This document shows, one piece after another, positions 24,280 to 33,813 of a stretch of DNA of 62,505 bases (position 1 is the stretch's first letter; every line of letters begins with the position of its first letter). Position numbers and translations under genes: made by a program. The notes below the pieces were generated by a model. The model was given only the letters and a program-made list of their open reading frames with translations, made no database searches and was not told the DNA's origin. This stretch comes from Bacteroidales bacterium (lineage in GTDB: Bacteria; Bacteroidota; Bacteroidia; Bacteroidales; UBA10428): positions 1 to 62,505 of the forward strand of contig JAFGBD010000064.1 in assembly GCA_016933335.1 (NCBI GenBank). Reading direction: 5' to 3'.

Positions 24280-26898
24280 ATGAACGAAGAAAGCCATATA
24301 GGGATCATTAAATTTTTTAGATCAAAAATTGTGATATACAGTTTGTTGATTGGTTCATTGTTCCCGATCTTATCATGGACCATTCATATCATAAAAAACA
24401 GAATGCCTGTTTCACTGGTTTCTTTTGTGCAAATGCACCGTGATAATCCGGTGCTGTTCGTGCTATATCTGATACCCATCTTATTCATAATAACAGCTTA
24501 TACCATTAACAGGCAAAGAGAGGCAGAAAAATCTTCTTTTGACAAACAGATTAAAGAGAGGGATCTCAGACTCAATAAAATGGCTGAATTTGCCAAACAA
24601 ATCGGAGAAGGTAATTACAGTACCGAACTGGAAGTATCATCAAACAACGATATTCTGGGTCAGTCGCTTTTGCTGATGCGCAACAACCTTCTTGATAATT
24701 ATAAAAAAGAATCCGAGCAGTCATGGATTGCCGAAGGAAAAGAAATCGTTTCCGATCTGCTCAGATTACATAACAATATCAACGAACTGTCAAATGATGT
24801 TCTTAATTCACTGATCAAGTATATAAAGGTTGTCCAGGGTGCTTTGTATATTTATGATGAGGATAAAAAAATGCTTAATAATCTTGCAACATATGCATAT
24901 GACAGAAAGAAATACATCAACCAGGAATTTAAGATTGGACATGGCCTCATCGGTGAATGTGCCTACGAGATGGATTATATCTACCGGACAGAAATACCGG
25001 AGGATTATGCCCATATAACCTCAGGAATACTTGGAGATCAAAAACCCCAGAGTATTCTTTTAGTGCCGCTCATCACTGATGAAAAGCTCCAGGGCGTATT
25101 GGAATTTTCATCTGTTGAACCTGAGATTCCGGAAATTACAGTCAGATTTTTGAAAGAACTGGGTGAAATTATTGCAAGAACAATTTTCAACCTCAAGGTT
25201 ACCCAGCGTACAGAACAACTGCTGCACGAATCACAGCAGATGACTGTTGAGTTAAAGGAAAATGAGGAACAACTCAGGCAAAACGCCGAAGAAATGAGGG
25301 CTACCCAGGAAGAACTGCGAAAATCCAATGAACAGCTTGAGACCAAGATACTTGAAGTGGAGAACGCCCAGAAACGATTGTATTCTTTGCTTGAAAATGC
25401 TTCAGAAATCATCTCGATTTATGATGAGAATATGAACATGACCTATGAAAGTCCCTCTGTTATCAAAATCCTGGGTTATACTCCTGAAGAAATGATGGGA
25501 GGAAAGGATATAGACAGACTGACACGAAAAGGTGAATCAAGTATCAGGGAAATGTTTAAATCATTGCTTGAAAATCCGGATGAACCTGTTTCCATCCAAT
25601 ATACATATATGAAAAAGGACGGACAGAAAATTTTCATAGAATCTACAGGCAGAAATTTATTACATGATTCCGCAATCAGGGGAATAATAGTTAATTCAAC
25701 AGATATTACCGAGCGAAAACGTGCCGAGAGGGAAGAAAGGCTGAAAAGTAAAATGCAGTCTCTTTCTGAAAACTCACTTGATATGATCATCCGGTTGAGC
25801 ACGGTAGGACAATTTTTCTACGCGAATCCGGTCGTTAAGAATTATATGTTTATTGACCCTAAAGAATTGATCAACAAAACATTAAATGATATTGAATGTC
25901 CTGAAATTTTATATGACTACTTTAAAAATACCATCGACACCATCAAATCTGATCCGGTAAAAGTTAATAACGAGCTTACTGTTTCGGCCTTTATCAATGA
26001 AGAGAATTGTGACCGGATTATGAGTATGGATGCAATACCGGAATTCAATGAAAATGAGCTTGAGACAATATTGTTCGTTGGCCATGATATTACCAAGGCA
26101 AAGCAGATTGAACTCGAAATACAGGATAAAAACAGGAAAATTGAAGACTCCATCAATTATGCTGAACGTATACAATCATCCATCCTGCCAGACACTGATC
26201 TGATCAGAATATACCTGCCAAAATCTTTTATTTTTTATATACCACGCGATGTTGTCAGTGGTGATTTTCCATGGTTCTTTAAAAGAGGAGATGATATTTA
26301 TATTGCTGCTGTCGACTGTACCGGACACGGAGTACCTGGTGCACTTCTGTCTTTTATTGGTTATTTTTCATTAAACGGGATTGTCGACCATGAAAAAAAG
26401 ATGGCAGCCGCTGAAATCCTTGATCAGTTACATTTTGGTGTCAGAAAAACACTTAAACAGGATATGGAAGATGCCGAAGCCCGGGACGGAATGGATATTG
26501 CATTCTGCAAAATCAACCATAATGACAAGGAAGTTCAGTTTGCCGGCGCCCACCGTCCCTTGTATCTGATCCATAACGGCGAACTGATTGAGTTTAAGGG
26601 TGACCGTAAAGCCATTGGAGGAATACCACATCGAAAAAAAGAGGAACAAAACTTTACAAATCACGTAATAAAATACGTCCGTGGAGACAGGATCTTTTTC
26701 TTCTCAGATGGTTTAACAGACCAGCTGGGAGGTGAAGAAGGTAAAAAATATTCTCCAAAACGGGTTCGTGAATTGATTTTAGAGAATAAAGATTTGACAA
26801 TGGAAAAATTAAATGCTTATTTTGTTGAAGATTTTAATAGGTGGAAAGGGGATTATAAACAAATTGACGATGTTTTATTGATCGGGATCGAGTTCTAA
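24280..26898 (+). CDS. Membrane GAF-PAS-PAS-PP2C (SpoIIE-type) phosphatase, SiaA-like
   Basis: An 872-residue protein. It has two membrane helices (about 17-36 and 55-75), a GAF domain (about 160-310), a coiled coil with LRQNAEEMRATQEEL (about 330-345), two PAS domains (about 365-490 and 492-615) and a C-terminal SpoIIE/PP2C domain (625-872). The metal-binding acids are present: VSGDF, VDCTGHG, RDGMD, FFSDGLTD and IDDVLLI. After VSGDF the usual Tyr is Pro. With SiaB and SiaC homologues directly downstream, it would dephosphorylate SiaC in a partner-switching circuit, as SiaA does in Pseudomonas aeruginosa. Inputs are the membrane, GAF and PAS domains. Confidence 0.85.
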   Translation: MNEESHIGIIKFFRSKIVIYSLLIGSLFPILSWTIHIIKNRMPVSLVSFVQMHRDNPVLFVLYLIPILFIITAYTINRQREAEKSSFDKQIKERDLRLNKMAEFAKQIGEGNYSTELEVSSNNDILGQSLLLMRNNLLDNYKKESEQSWIAEGKEIVSDLLRLHNNINELSNDVLNSLIKYIKVVQGALYIYDEDKKMLNNLATYAYDRKKYINQEFKIGHGLIGECAYEMDYIYRTEIPEDYAHITSGILGDQKPQSILLVPLITDEKLQGVLEFSSVEPEIPEITVRFLKELGEIIARTIFNLKVTQRTEQLLHESQQMTVELKENEEQLRQNAEEMRATQEELRKSNEQLETKILEVENAQKRLYSLLENASEIISIYDENMNMTYESPSVIKILGYTPEEMMGGKDIDRLTRKGESSIREMFKSLLENPDEPVSIQYTYMKKDGQKIFIESTGRNLLHDSAIRGIIVNSTDITERKRAEREERLKSKMQSLSENSLDMIIRLSTVGQFFYANPVVKNYMFIDPKELINKTLNDIECPEILYDYFKNTIDTIKSDPVKVNNELTVSAFINEENCDRIMSMDAIPEFNENELETILFVGHDITKAKQIELEIQDKNRKIEDSINYAERIQSSILPDTDLIRIYLPKSFIFYIPRDVVSGDFPWFFKRGDDIYIAAVDCTGHGVPGALLSFIGYFSLNGIVDHEKKMAAAEILDQLHFGVRKTLKQDMEDAEARDGMDIAFCKINHNDKEVQFAGAHRPLYLIHNGELIEFKGDRKAIGGIPHRKKEEQNFTNHVIKYVRGDRIFFFSDGLTDQLGGEEGKKYSPKRVRELILENKDLTMEKLNAYFVEDFNRWKGDYKQIDDVLLIGIEF

Positions 26899-26927
26899 TT
26901 TTTGTAAACTGTTTAAATTCAAATCAT

Positions 26928-27509
26928 ATGGACAACAAAAGAGATGTGAAGGGTTTTCTTGAATTTGTATATGAGTTTTACAAATCAATGAAAGCCCATG
27001 AAATTACCCTTGTTTATGAAGGCGAAATCACTCATCAGATTACAAAAGCATTTACTTCTTTGACCGAATCAAATATGGAAAAAGATGATGAGGCAGGAAC
27101 TGTACAACGTAAAGTTTTTCATGTAATGGTTGAATGTTTGCAAAATATTAGCAAACATGCTGATGATTTTACATCAAACGATTATTTGTTTTCTGGCCGG
27201 GGTATCTTTCTTGTCAGCAAAAATGAAGACGAATATAGTGTTACTACAGGAAATGCGGTTGAGAACGACCGTATCGAAGAGCTGACAGATATGCTTGAGA
27301 GTATCAACAGAATGGACAAGGAGGAACTTAAACAGCTCTATAAAAGACAAATGAAGGAAGGAAGGCTTTCTGACAAAGGAGGAGCCGGACTGGGATTCAT
27401 TGATATTAAAAGAAAAACTGGTAAAGAACTTGAGTATCATTTTCTGCCAATTTCTGATGATACTTCATTCTTTTTACTTACTTCAACTATTTCAAGAACT
27501 GAGATTTAA
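26928..27509 (+). CDS. siaB: SiaB family protein kinase
   Basis: A 193-residue protein of the SiaB/DUF6272 family. The N-box region is VECLQNISKHAD (E-x-x-x-N-x-x-x-H) and a glycine-rich nucleotide lid GGAGLGF lies near residue 150, as in the anti-sigma-like HATPase kinases. SiaB phosphorylates the regulatory protein SiaC and is opposed by the PP2C phosphatase. All three genes stand in order phosphatase-kinase-substrate with gaps of 29 and 12 bases. The target of the switch in this organism is unknown. Confidence 0.85.
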   Translation: MDNKRDVKGFLEFVYEFYKSMKAHEITLVYEGEITHQITKAFTSLTESNMEKDDEAGTVQRKVFHVMVECLQNISKHADDFTSNDYLFSGRGIFLVSKNEDEYSVTTGNAVENDRIEELTDMLESINRMDKEELKQLYKRQMKEGRLSDKGGAGLGFIDIKRKTGKELEYHFLPISDDTSFFLLTSTISRTEI

Positions 27510-27521
27510 ACCTTTATCTAT

Positions 27522-27902
27522 ATGGAAACAATAAAAATTCAAGGAACAGAAGATACTCCTAGAATTATTTTAGACGCTGAAAAAGATTTGTTGGAAATTT
27601 CAGGTCGTTCCCTTCCGGAAGACGTTTCAGCATTTTATGAACCGGTATTGAACTGGTTAAATGAATATGCAGAAAATCCAAATGATAAAACCGTATTCAA
27701 CTTTAAACTAACCTATTTCAATACGGCATCCTCAAAACTTCTGCTTGATATTCTGATGAAACTTGAAGAGCTTCATGAGAAAGGGCATGATGTTCTGATC
27801 AGGTGGCACTATCCAGAAGATGATGAAGACATGGAAGAAGCGGGTGAAGAATACGCTGACATTGTAGATGTACCCTTTGAACAAGTTGCTTATTCAGGTT
27901 AA
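27522..27902 (+). CDS. siaC: SiaC family regulatory phosphoprotein (DUF1987)
   Basis: A 126-residue SiaC homologue. The family signature LTYFNTASSK holds Thr68, at the same number as the threonine phosphorylated in P. aeruginosa SiaC. The C-terminal region is acidic. In Pseudomonas, unphosphorylated SiaC binds and activates the diguanylate cyclase SiaD; no GGDEF gene is in this window, so the partner here is likely different. A good candidate is the ABC protein encoded 46 bases downstream, by proximity only. Confidence 0.87.
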   Translation: METIKIQGTEDTPRIILDAEKDLLEISGRSLPEDVSAFYEPVLNWLNEYAENPNDKTVFNFKLTYFNTASSKLLLDILMKLEELHEKGHDVLIRWHYPEDDEDMEEAGEEYADIVDVPFEQVAYSG

Positions 27903-27948
27903 TGACATACAGGATCTGCTATAAACCGTTCCTACTAATCCTTGACGT

Positions 27949-30900
27949 ATGAGTGAAGAGATCCTCAAGGCCCTGATGCAATTGTTTGCCATTATTGCCA
28001 AACAGGATGAGGGAGTTGAAACAACCCAGGTGGAATATGTTAAAAACTTTCTCCAGCAGCAACTTAGGGAAGAGGATGTCAATGAGTATTTTAACCTGTT
28101 TGAGCTGCACGCCGGCCTGATTGAGGGAGAGGATGAAGAAGAATCAGATGAGGATAAAAATAAAGTAAAGCTTACCTCTGTCAGGGATTCCGTAAGAATA
28201 CTCGGGTTATGTAAAAAGATCAATAAAACCCTTACCCAGAAACAGAAAGTCGTAGTTCTTGTTCGATTATTTGAGATTGTCAATGCTGACAGGAAATTTA
28301 CCGACCAGCGAATGGCAATCATTAATACTGTTGCTGAAGTATTTAAAGTCTCCAAAGAAGAATTTACCAGTATCGAATCTTTTGTAATAAAGAATGAACC
28401 TGAAGAACTTGATGATATAAATGTCTTAATCATCAGCGACAAATCTTTCAAACTGAAGAATGCAAAGAAAATCAAGATCAAGGAACTTGATGAAAATATA
28501 TTCATCCTTCGCATTAAAAGCGTTGATTTATACTTTCTTAAATACACCGGCACACAGGATATATACCTGAACGGACTTGCGGTCAGGAATGATCGGATCT
28601 ATCTTTTTGCAAGCGGCAGCACAGTTAAACTTCCAAAAGGTCCGCCTGTTTTCTACAGTGATATTGCTGCACATTACCTCGCAGATATCACCGCCAGCCA
28701 CATTTCATATGAGGCTTTCAACCTTGAATTCAAATTCCCGAACGGGAACATCGGTATCAGGGATGTCTCTTTTTCCGAAACGCATGGAAGACTTATCGGT
28801 ATCATGGGTGCCAGTGGCGCCGGCAAAACAACCCTCCTCAATGTTCTGGCCGGCATTGAAGAACCTTCCAAAGGAAAGGTTCTTATTAACGAAATAAATC
28901 TTCATGCAGAAAAGGAAAGACTGGAAGGTGTCATTGGGCTGATACCACAGGATGACCTGCTGATTGAAGAATTGACTGTTTTTCAAAATCTTTATTACAA
29001 TGCAAAACTCTGCTTTAAGGATAAATCTGAAAAAGAAATCACAGAGTTGGTTGATAAGACCTTACAAAACCTGGGATTATATGATAAAAAGGACCTGAAA
29101 GTAGGATCACCCTTTAAAAAAACCATTAGCGGCGGTCAGAGGAAAAGGCTGAATATAGCCCTTGAACTAATCCGTGAACCATCCATCCTTTTTGTAGATG
29201 AACCTACCTCCGGTCTTTCTTCCCGCGATTCAGAGAATGTCATGGATCTTCTGAGGGAGCTGACATTGAAAGGTAAACTAATATTTGTTGTGATACATCA
29301 GCCTTCTTCCGAGATATATAAAATGTTTGATAAAATGATCATTCTCGATACCGGGGGCTATATGATTTACTATGGCAATCCGGTGGAAGCAGTGATGTAT
29401 TTCAAGAAGCTTGATGCCCAGATAAACAGCGATGTCGGTGAGTGCCCTGCCTGTGGTAACGTTAACCCTGAACTGATTTTCAATATTCTGGAAGCAAAGG
29501 TCGTGGATGAATTTGGTAATTATACTGATGCCAGAAAAACCTCTCCCCAAAAATGGGAAGATTATTATAAAAAAAATATCACCCCCCAACCTGTTGAACC
29601 AGTAAGAGAGTCTCCTCCAAAAAACCTGAAAATACCTGGCTGGTTCAAACAGTTCAGGATATACACCATCAGGGATTTTCTTTCGAAAATCAGCAACACC
29701 CAGTATATCCTCCTGAGTATGCTTGAAGCTCCTGTACTGGGACTGATTCTGTCATTTATCATAAAATATGCGGAAGACCCGCAAAAGAATGAATATATTT
29801 TCAGGGTCAATGAAAATATCCATATTTATATTTTCATGTCTCTTATTGTGGCACTTTTCCTTGGATTGACAGTAAGTGCCGAGGAGATCTTCAAGGACAG
29901 GAAAATCCTTAAGAGAGAAGCATTCCTGAACCTGAGCAGGTCATCTTATCTTTTATCCAAAATCATCATCCTGTTTGTAATTTCAGCTATTCAGGCACTG
30001 TTCTTTGTTCTCATTGCAAATTCAATCCTTGAAATCAGGGGCATGTATTTCGAATACTGGCTGGCAATGTTTTCAACAGCTGCATTCGCCAATCTGCTGG
30101 GACTTAATATATCAGCTGCTTTTAATTCTGCGGTAACCATCTACATCATTATTCCATTGCTTATGATTCCCATGATGATACTCAGCGGTGCCATGTTCAG
30201 CTTTGATAAAATGAACAGCAAAATAAGCAGGCTGGACAAAGTACCTGTTATTGCTGAATTCATGGTTACAAAATGGACTTACGAAGCATTGATGGTTCAT
30301 CAGTTCAAAGACAATAATTTTACCAGAGAATTTTATGATTTCGAGAGAATCGAGAGCCAGGCTGATTTTAAAATGGTATACTGGCTGCCTGAAATGAGAA
30401 CAAGACTTGATGAACTAAAATCAGAGTACCGGAAAAAACAAAAGATAGCTGACGAATCCGAAACCCTGCAATTGTTATATAACGAGATATCCAAAGAAGT
30501 ACAATTACCCGATACAGCGCGGTTTGCCTTTCTGTATGAATTAAGAAAGAAGTACATGACTGGCAGAAGGTCAAGAAGACAACCGGAATTCACCAATGAA
30601 TTTAGTGAACTGGATAAACTGAATCCCACATCTTTTAATCTTGAACTGGCCGATAAAGTTAAGACATATCTCGATCAGCGTGAAAGGTTTTACAGCCGCA
30701 GTTTTTCAGATATAGTGCAATTCAAGGATAATCTGATAAACATCCATCTGGAAAAGCACCCTGAAACCTTTAAGAAGGTGCGCAACAGGTATTTCAACGA
30801 AGGTATCGCTGATATCATTAAAAAGGTTTATGAATCAAACAAAATACTGGAATACAGACACGAATTAATACAACATTATGATCCGGTTTACCAGGATCCG

Positions 30901-31095
30901 GTAGTGAAAGGAAAACTTGATTTCAGATCTCATTTCTTTTCTCCCACCAAGCATTTTATGGGAAAATATTTTGACACCTTTTATTTTAATATTGTTGTTG
31001 TATGGATTCTTACCGTGATCCTTTACATCATTTTATACTTTGATCTGCTTAAAAAACTGGTAAGCATTTCCGAGACTCTAAAAAGACACAAATAG
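27949..31095 (+). CDS. ABC transporter fusion: TerB-like N-domain, ABCG-type ATPase and ABC-2 membrane domain
   Basis: A 1048-residue single-chain half-transporter. The first ~150 residues are helical and resemble TerB/tellurite-resistance-like domains. About residues 160-235 form a beta-rich region, possibly FHA-like. The ATPase follows, with Walker A GASGAGKTT (near 286), signature SGGQRKR (near 394) and Walker B ILFVDEPTSGL (near 412). About six membrane helices occupy roughly 590-780, with one more near the C-terminus (about 1015-1040). An insertion of about 250 mostly charged residues separates the last helices. A CPACG pair (near 500) could bind metal. Homologues are common in Bacteroidota but the substrate is unknown. 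Confidence 0.8.
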   Translation: MSEEILKALMQLFAIIAKQDEGVETTQVEYVKNFLQQQLREEDVNEYFNLFELHAGLIEGEDEEESDEDKNKVKLTSVRDSVRILGLCKKINKTLTQKQKVVVLVRLFEIVNADRKFTDQRMAIINTVAEVFKVSKEEFTSIESFVIKNEPEELDDINVLIISDKSFKLKNAKKIKIKELDENIFILRIKSVDLYFLKYTGTQDIYLNGLAVRNDRIYLFASGSTVKLPKGPPVFYSDIAAHYLADITASHISYEAFNLEFKFPNGNIGIRDVSFSETHGRLIGIMGASGAGKTTLLNVLAGIEEPSKGKVLINEINLHAEKERLEGVIGLIPQDDLLIEELTVFQNLYYNAKLCFKDKSEKEITELVDKTLQNLGLYDKKDLKVGSPFKKTISGGQRKRLNIALELIREPSILFVDEPTSGLSSRDSENVMDLLRELTLKGKLIFVVIHQPSSEIYKMFDKMIILDTGGYMIYYGNPVEAVMYFKKLDAQINSDVGECPACGNVNPELIFNILEAKVVDEFGNYTDARKTSPQKWEDYYKKNITPQPVEPVRESPPKNLKIPGWFKQFRIYTIRDFLSKISNTQYILLSMLEAPVLGLILSFIIKYAEDPQKNEYIFRVNENIHIYIFMSLIVALFLGLTVSAEEIFKDRKILKREAFLNLSRSSYLLSKIIILFVISAIQALFFVLIANSILEIRGMYFEYWLAMFSTAAFANLLGLNISAAFNSAVTIYIIIPLLMIPMMILSGAMFSFDKMNSKISRLDKVPVIAEFMVTKWTYEALMVHQFKDNNFTREFYDFERIESQADFKMVYWLPEMRTRLDELKSEYRKKQKIADESETLQLLYNEISKEVQLPDTARFAFLYELRKKYMTGRRSRRQPEFTNEFSELDKLNPTSFNLELADKVKTYLDQRERFYSRSFSDIVQFKDNLINIHLEKHPETFKKVRNRYFNEGIADIIKKVYESNKILEYRHELIQHYDPVYQDPVVKGKLDFRSHFFSPTKHFMGKYFDTFYFNIVVVWILTVILYIILYFDLLKKLVSISETLKRHK

Positions 31096-31138
31096 TCTTT
31101 TATTAAAACAGATATTTTAATATCTTTATTATTGTTGT

Positions 31139-31146
31139 TAAATTTG
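31139..31146 (+). promoter_or_regulatory. Candidate -7 box ahead of the lipoprotein gene
   Basis: TAAATTTG fits TAnnTTTG 18 bases before the lipoprotein ATG. No -33 TTTG is visible at the right distance, so this is a weak call for an internal promoter. Confidence 0.25.
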
Positions 31147-31163
31147 TTAAATAAACTACTGTT

Positions 31164-32063
31164 ATGATTAAAAAAGTCATTTATGTTCTATTGGCAATGA
31201 TATTAATTGCATCATGCAAATCCGGAGGTGATAAAGCCGATTCGCTTGATCTTGATGATTCTGATATTGTCCGGGGAGAACTGGAGGTTTCCGGTGAGGT
31301 GATGCAGGATATTATTCAGAGTGTTTCATCTCCGGTTGAGATGGCTGCACTGGTTAAGGGACTTGGGGTAGAATTTTCAAACAAGTATCTTGCTCCTACT
31401 GATGATGTGGATGAGCTTACTACAAGCTTCCAGAAAGCGTACCATCTTGGTATATATGGTGCTGATCTGGGATACCTGAATATGTATAACAAGACTGCCA
31501 ATGTAATTGATTATATATCTGCAATTAAGACCCTGGCCGATGGGATCAGGGTTGGACAGTTCTTTGATTTTACAACTTTAAAGCGACTTGCCCAGAGCAG
31601 TCAGAATCTTGATTCACTGATGTATCTTTCAGTACACAGTTTCAATCAAATGGATCAGTATCTGCGTGATAATAACAGAAGTAATTTAAGTGCACTTATG
31701 GTAATTGGTGTCTGGGTTGAAGGCCAGTACCTGGCAACCCAGGTAGCCAAAGAAGCTCCGCATCCTGATCTGGCCGAAAGAATCGGTGAACAAAAAATCA
31801 TCCTGGAAAAGCTTATTCTGATAGTCAAAAACTTTGCAAAAAACAAACAATTTGAAAACCTTCTTACTGAATTGAATAAAATATACGAACTCTATAAAGA
31901 TATTGAAATAACCATCATTCCCGGTGAGCCTGAGCCAAGGGAAGAAAATGGTATGCTTATTTTTGTCCAAAACGAAGAAAGCGTTGTGAAAATCACCGAT
32001 GAGCAGTTAAATACAATCATCAAAACAACCGAAGAAGTTCGTAACAAGTTAATCAATATGTAA
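31164..32063 (+). CDS. Lipoprotein of unknown function
   Basis: A 299-residue protein with a type II signal peptide; the lipobox is LIASC with Cys18. The mature part is almost wholly helical and acidic, with no catalytic motif I recognise. It begins 68 bases after the ABC gene and ends one base before the next gene. Its place at the end of the signalling run suggests an envelope component linked to the transporter, but that is only context. Confidence 0.7.
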   Translation: MIKKVIYVLLAMILIASCKSGGDKADSLDLDDSDIVRGELEVSGEVMQDIIQSVSSPVEMAALVKGLGVEFSNKYLAPTDDVDELTTSFQKAYHLGIYGADLGYLNMYNKTANVIDYISAIKTLADGIRVGQFFDFTTLKRLAQSSQNLDSLMYLSVHSFNQMDQYLRDNNRSNLSALMVIGVWVEGQYLATQVAKEAPHPDLAERIGEQKIILEKLILIVKNFAKNKQFENLLTELNKIYELYKDIEITIIPGEPEPREENGMLIFVQNEESVVKITDEQLNTIIKTTEEVRNKLINM

Positions 32064-32064
32064 T

Positions 32065-32505
32065 ATGAAGAAGCTAATTTTTCTCTTATCATCAATATTA
32101 TTCGTCGCTTTATATTCTCATATTCAGGCACAGGATATTTCACAGGTCGTTGCTCAATGCGCAGCTGCGGCCGATGCTGTTTATCTGAAAGACTACGTGG
32201 TTAATCTCGATGCCAGTACACCGGGTGGTGCTCCCAATCAGGCAAGGTTTGCCCTGATGCTTAGCAAGAATACCAAGTACCGGTTTTCAATTTGTCCTGC
32301 TCCCAATTCCGAAGGGGAACCCATCCTTCAACTGTATGATATGAATGTTATGGTTGGAAGTACCTTTATTGAGGCTACAGGTAAAGACTTTCACATGTTT
32401 GACTTTAATTGCCAGAAATCAGCAATATATCATATTTTCATCTCATTTAAAGAAGGGAAAGCCGGGGAAGCAGTTGGTGTGCTTTCATTTGTGAAAAGAT
32501 TATAG
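32065..32505 (+). CDS. Small secreted protein of unknown function
   Basis: A 146-residue protein with a Sec signal peptide (about 1-22, ending IQAQ). The mature domain is beta-rich with three Cys and a central LMLSKNTKYRFSICPA strand. No family recognised. The ATG is 2 bases after the lipoprotein stop, so both come from one transcript, which ends at the hairpin terminator just downstream. Confidence 0.68.
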   Translation: MKKLIFLLSSILFVALYSHIQAQDISQVVAQCAAAADAVYLKDYVVNLDASTPGGAPNQARFALMLSKNTKYRFSICPAPNSEGEPILQLYDMNVMVGSTFIEATGKDFHMFDFNCQKSAIYHIFISFKEGKAGEAVGVLSFVKRL

Positions 32506-32527
32506 CCTGTATTTTTTTTATATTATG

Positions 32528-32557
32528 AACCGGCTAAAAGCCGGTTTTATTTTTTTA
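32528..32557 (+). terminator. Rho-independent terminator of the signalling run
   Basis: Perfect 8-bp stem AACCGGCT / AGCCGGTT with an AAA loop, followed by TTATTTTTTT. It overlaps the last codons of the convergent DUF6427-like gene. Confidence 0.9.
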
Positions 32558-33560
32558 TCAGGTCGCAGACAATATCAAAATAAACCAGATAAAATGGCAA
32601 CAATATCAAAACGGAAAATACAATCCTGCTGAAAAGGTTTATTTTTGTGAATACGAAATAATGGCTGAAAAGATATGTCAAGGGTATTGCGGCAAAAAGA
32701 ATATATTCCGTACCGAATGACGGTACTGAAATAAAAAGAAAAGTTGAAATAATAAACATCCATAAAAAGAATAAAAAATACTTCCTGGCATGGATCTTCT
32801 TGGTATTAAACCTATGCATCATAAATAAGCTTGATATAATAAGACACACTGTCAGAACAATTGCGATGATATCAATTCCCGCAATCTTATCCGCCAAACT
32901 CAATCCGGCATTAAAATTACCTATGATTACATTAATTAATGATTCGTTTATGCTTTTGCCGGTGGCAAAAAAATATGTTATCAGAAACAGGTATGGCAAT
33001 ATCAGTCCAATGATTGAAATTATCCATTCGCGCCAATTAAAAGTTCTTAGTAAGATCAATCCTGTCCATACAAATGAAATGAAAAAAAAAGAGTTGATAT
33101 AAATAAGACTTGATAAAGAAACCAACAGGGCAGAATCGAAATAATGATAAGCCAGTCCCTTGTATTTATAAGACCCGAATATATTGCTTATTGCGACGAC
33201 CAAAATCAGCGATGAAATAACAACAGGATTAAAACTTTGAAGACCAGTAACACTGCTGACAATAAACATATAGATGACAGCTGGCAATTGTGTCCGTACA
33301 GGAATAAAGAAATACCTTGCATTCAGCCTGGCAATCAATATACTGATAATAAAATACAGCAGCAGTGCAAGGATTTTTGAGATAACAGCACTGCCTGTTG
33401 TAAAATTGATGAATATGGCATACAATATCCCCGGATATTTTTCAAAAGGCAGTAACTGAACATCCTGCTTTTGAAATCCCGGCAACCATATTGCAATAAT
33501 AAATAATGGCAAAACAAGTATAACCAGAGACCGGTTGCTTCTAAATAGTCTTAGCAACAT
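32547..33560 (-). CDS. Polytopic membrane protein, DUF6427-like
   Basis: A 337-residue protein with about nine or ten membrane helices and a TFNWREW motif between helices (near 170). The pattern resembles DUF6427, a Bacteroidota membrane family of unknown function. There is no transporter or enzyme signature that I can see. It stands alone on the minus strand, convergent with the signalling run, its stop lying inside that terminator. Confidence 0.65.
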   Translation of the reverse strand: MLLRLFRSNRSLVILVLPLFIIAIWLPGFQKQDVQLLPFEKYPGILYAIFINFTTGSAVISKILALLLYFIISILIARLNARYFFIPVRTQLPAVIYMFIVSSVTGLQSFNPVVISSLILVVAISNIFGSYKYKGLAYHYFDSALLVSLSSLIYINSFFFISFVWTGLILLRTFNWREWIISIIGLILPYLFLITYFFATGKSINESLINVIIGNFNAGLSLADKIAGIDIIAIVLTVCLIISSLFMMHRFNTKKIHARKYFLFFLWMFIISTFLFISVPSFGTEYILFAAIPLTYLFSHYFVFTKINLFSRIVFSVLILLPFYLVYFDIVCDLIKK

Positions 33561-33661
33561 AAAATAATTGCTTTTATCCCAAATTATTTATTAACCTGTT
33601 TTAATTAATTTTCTGCAAATAAGTTATGTTATTCTTAAAATTAAAACCAGTACAACCATAC

Positions 33662-33674
33662 CGGGATAATCCCG
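33662..33674. repeat. Short perfect hairpin in the trxA downstream region
   Basis: CGGGA-TAA-TCCCG with a third CCGGGA copy just after. No T-run. The 253-base gap between the DUF6427-like gene and trxA holds no gene that I can see. The hairpin may protect the trxA mRNA 3' end. Confidence 0.3.
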
Positions 33675-33813
33675 TTAAACCGGGACAAGCCCTGCTTTAA
33701 CAAAGGACAATTTAAAGATAAATACAGAAAGCAGGTTATTAACATTCTGAAAATAATGAATTTAAGCGATAAAAATTGTGAACAGAGATAAGTTAACAGT
33801 TACAATCATTATT

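Noticed and set aside
27894..28553. 219-codon Ser-rich minus-strand frame opposite the ABC fusion gene
   Set aside because: Low-complexity antisense of Lys/Glu/Asp-rich coding sequence; the plus-strand gene is clearly real.
31106..31130. AGATAT/ATATCT hairpin after the ABC gene as a terminator
   Set aside because: The stem is only six A/T-rich pairs and the T-tract is broken; too weak to call.
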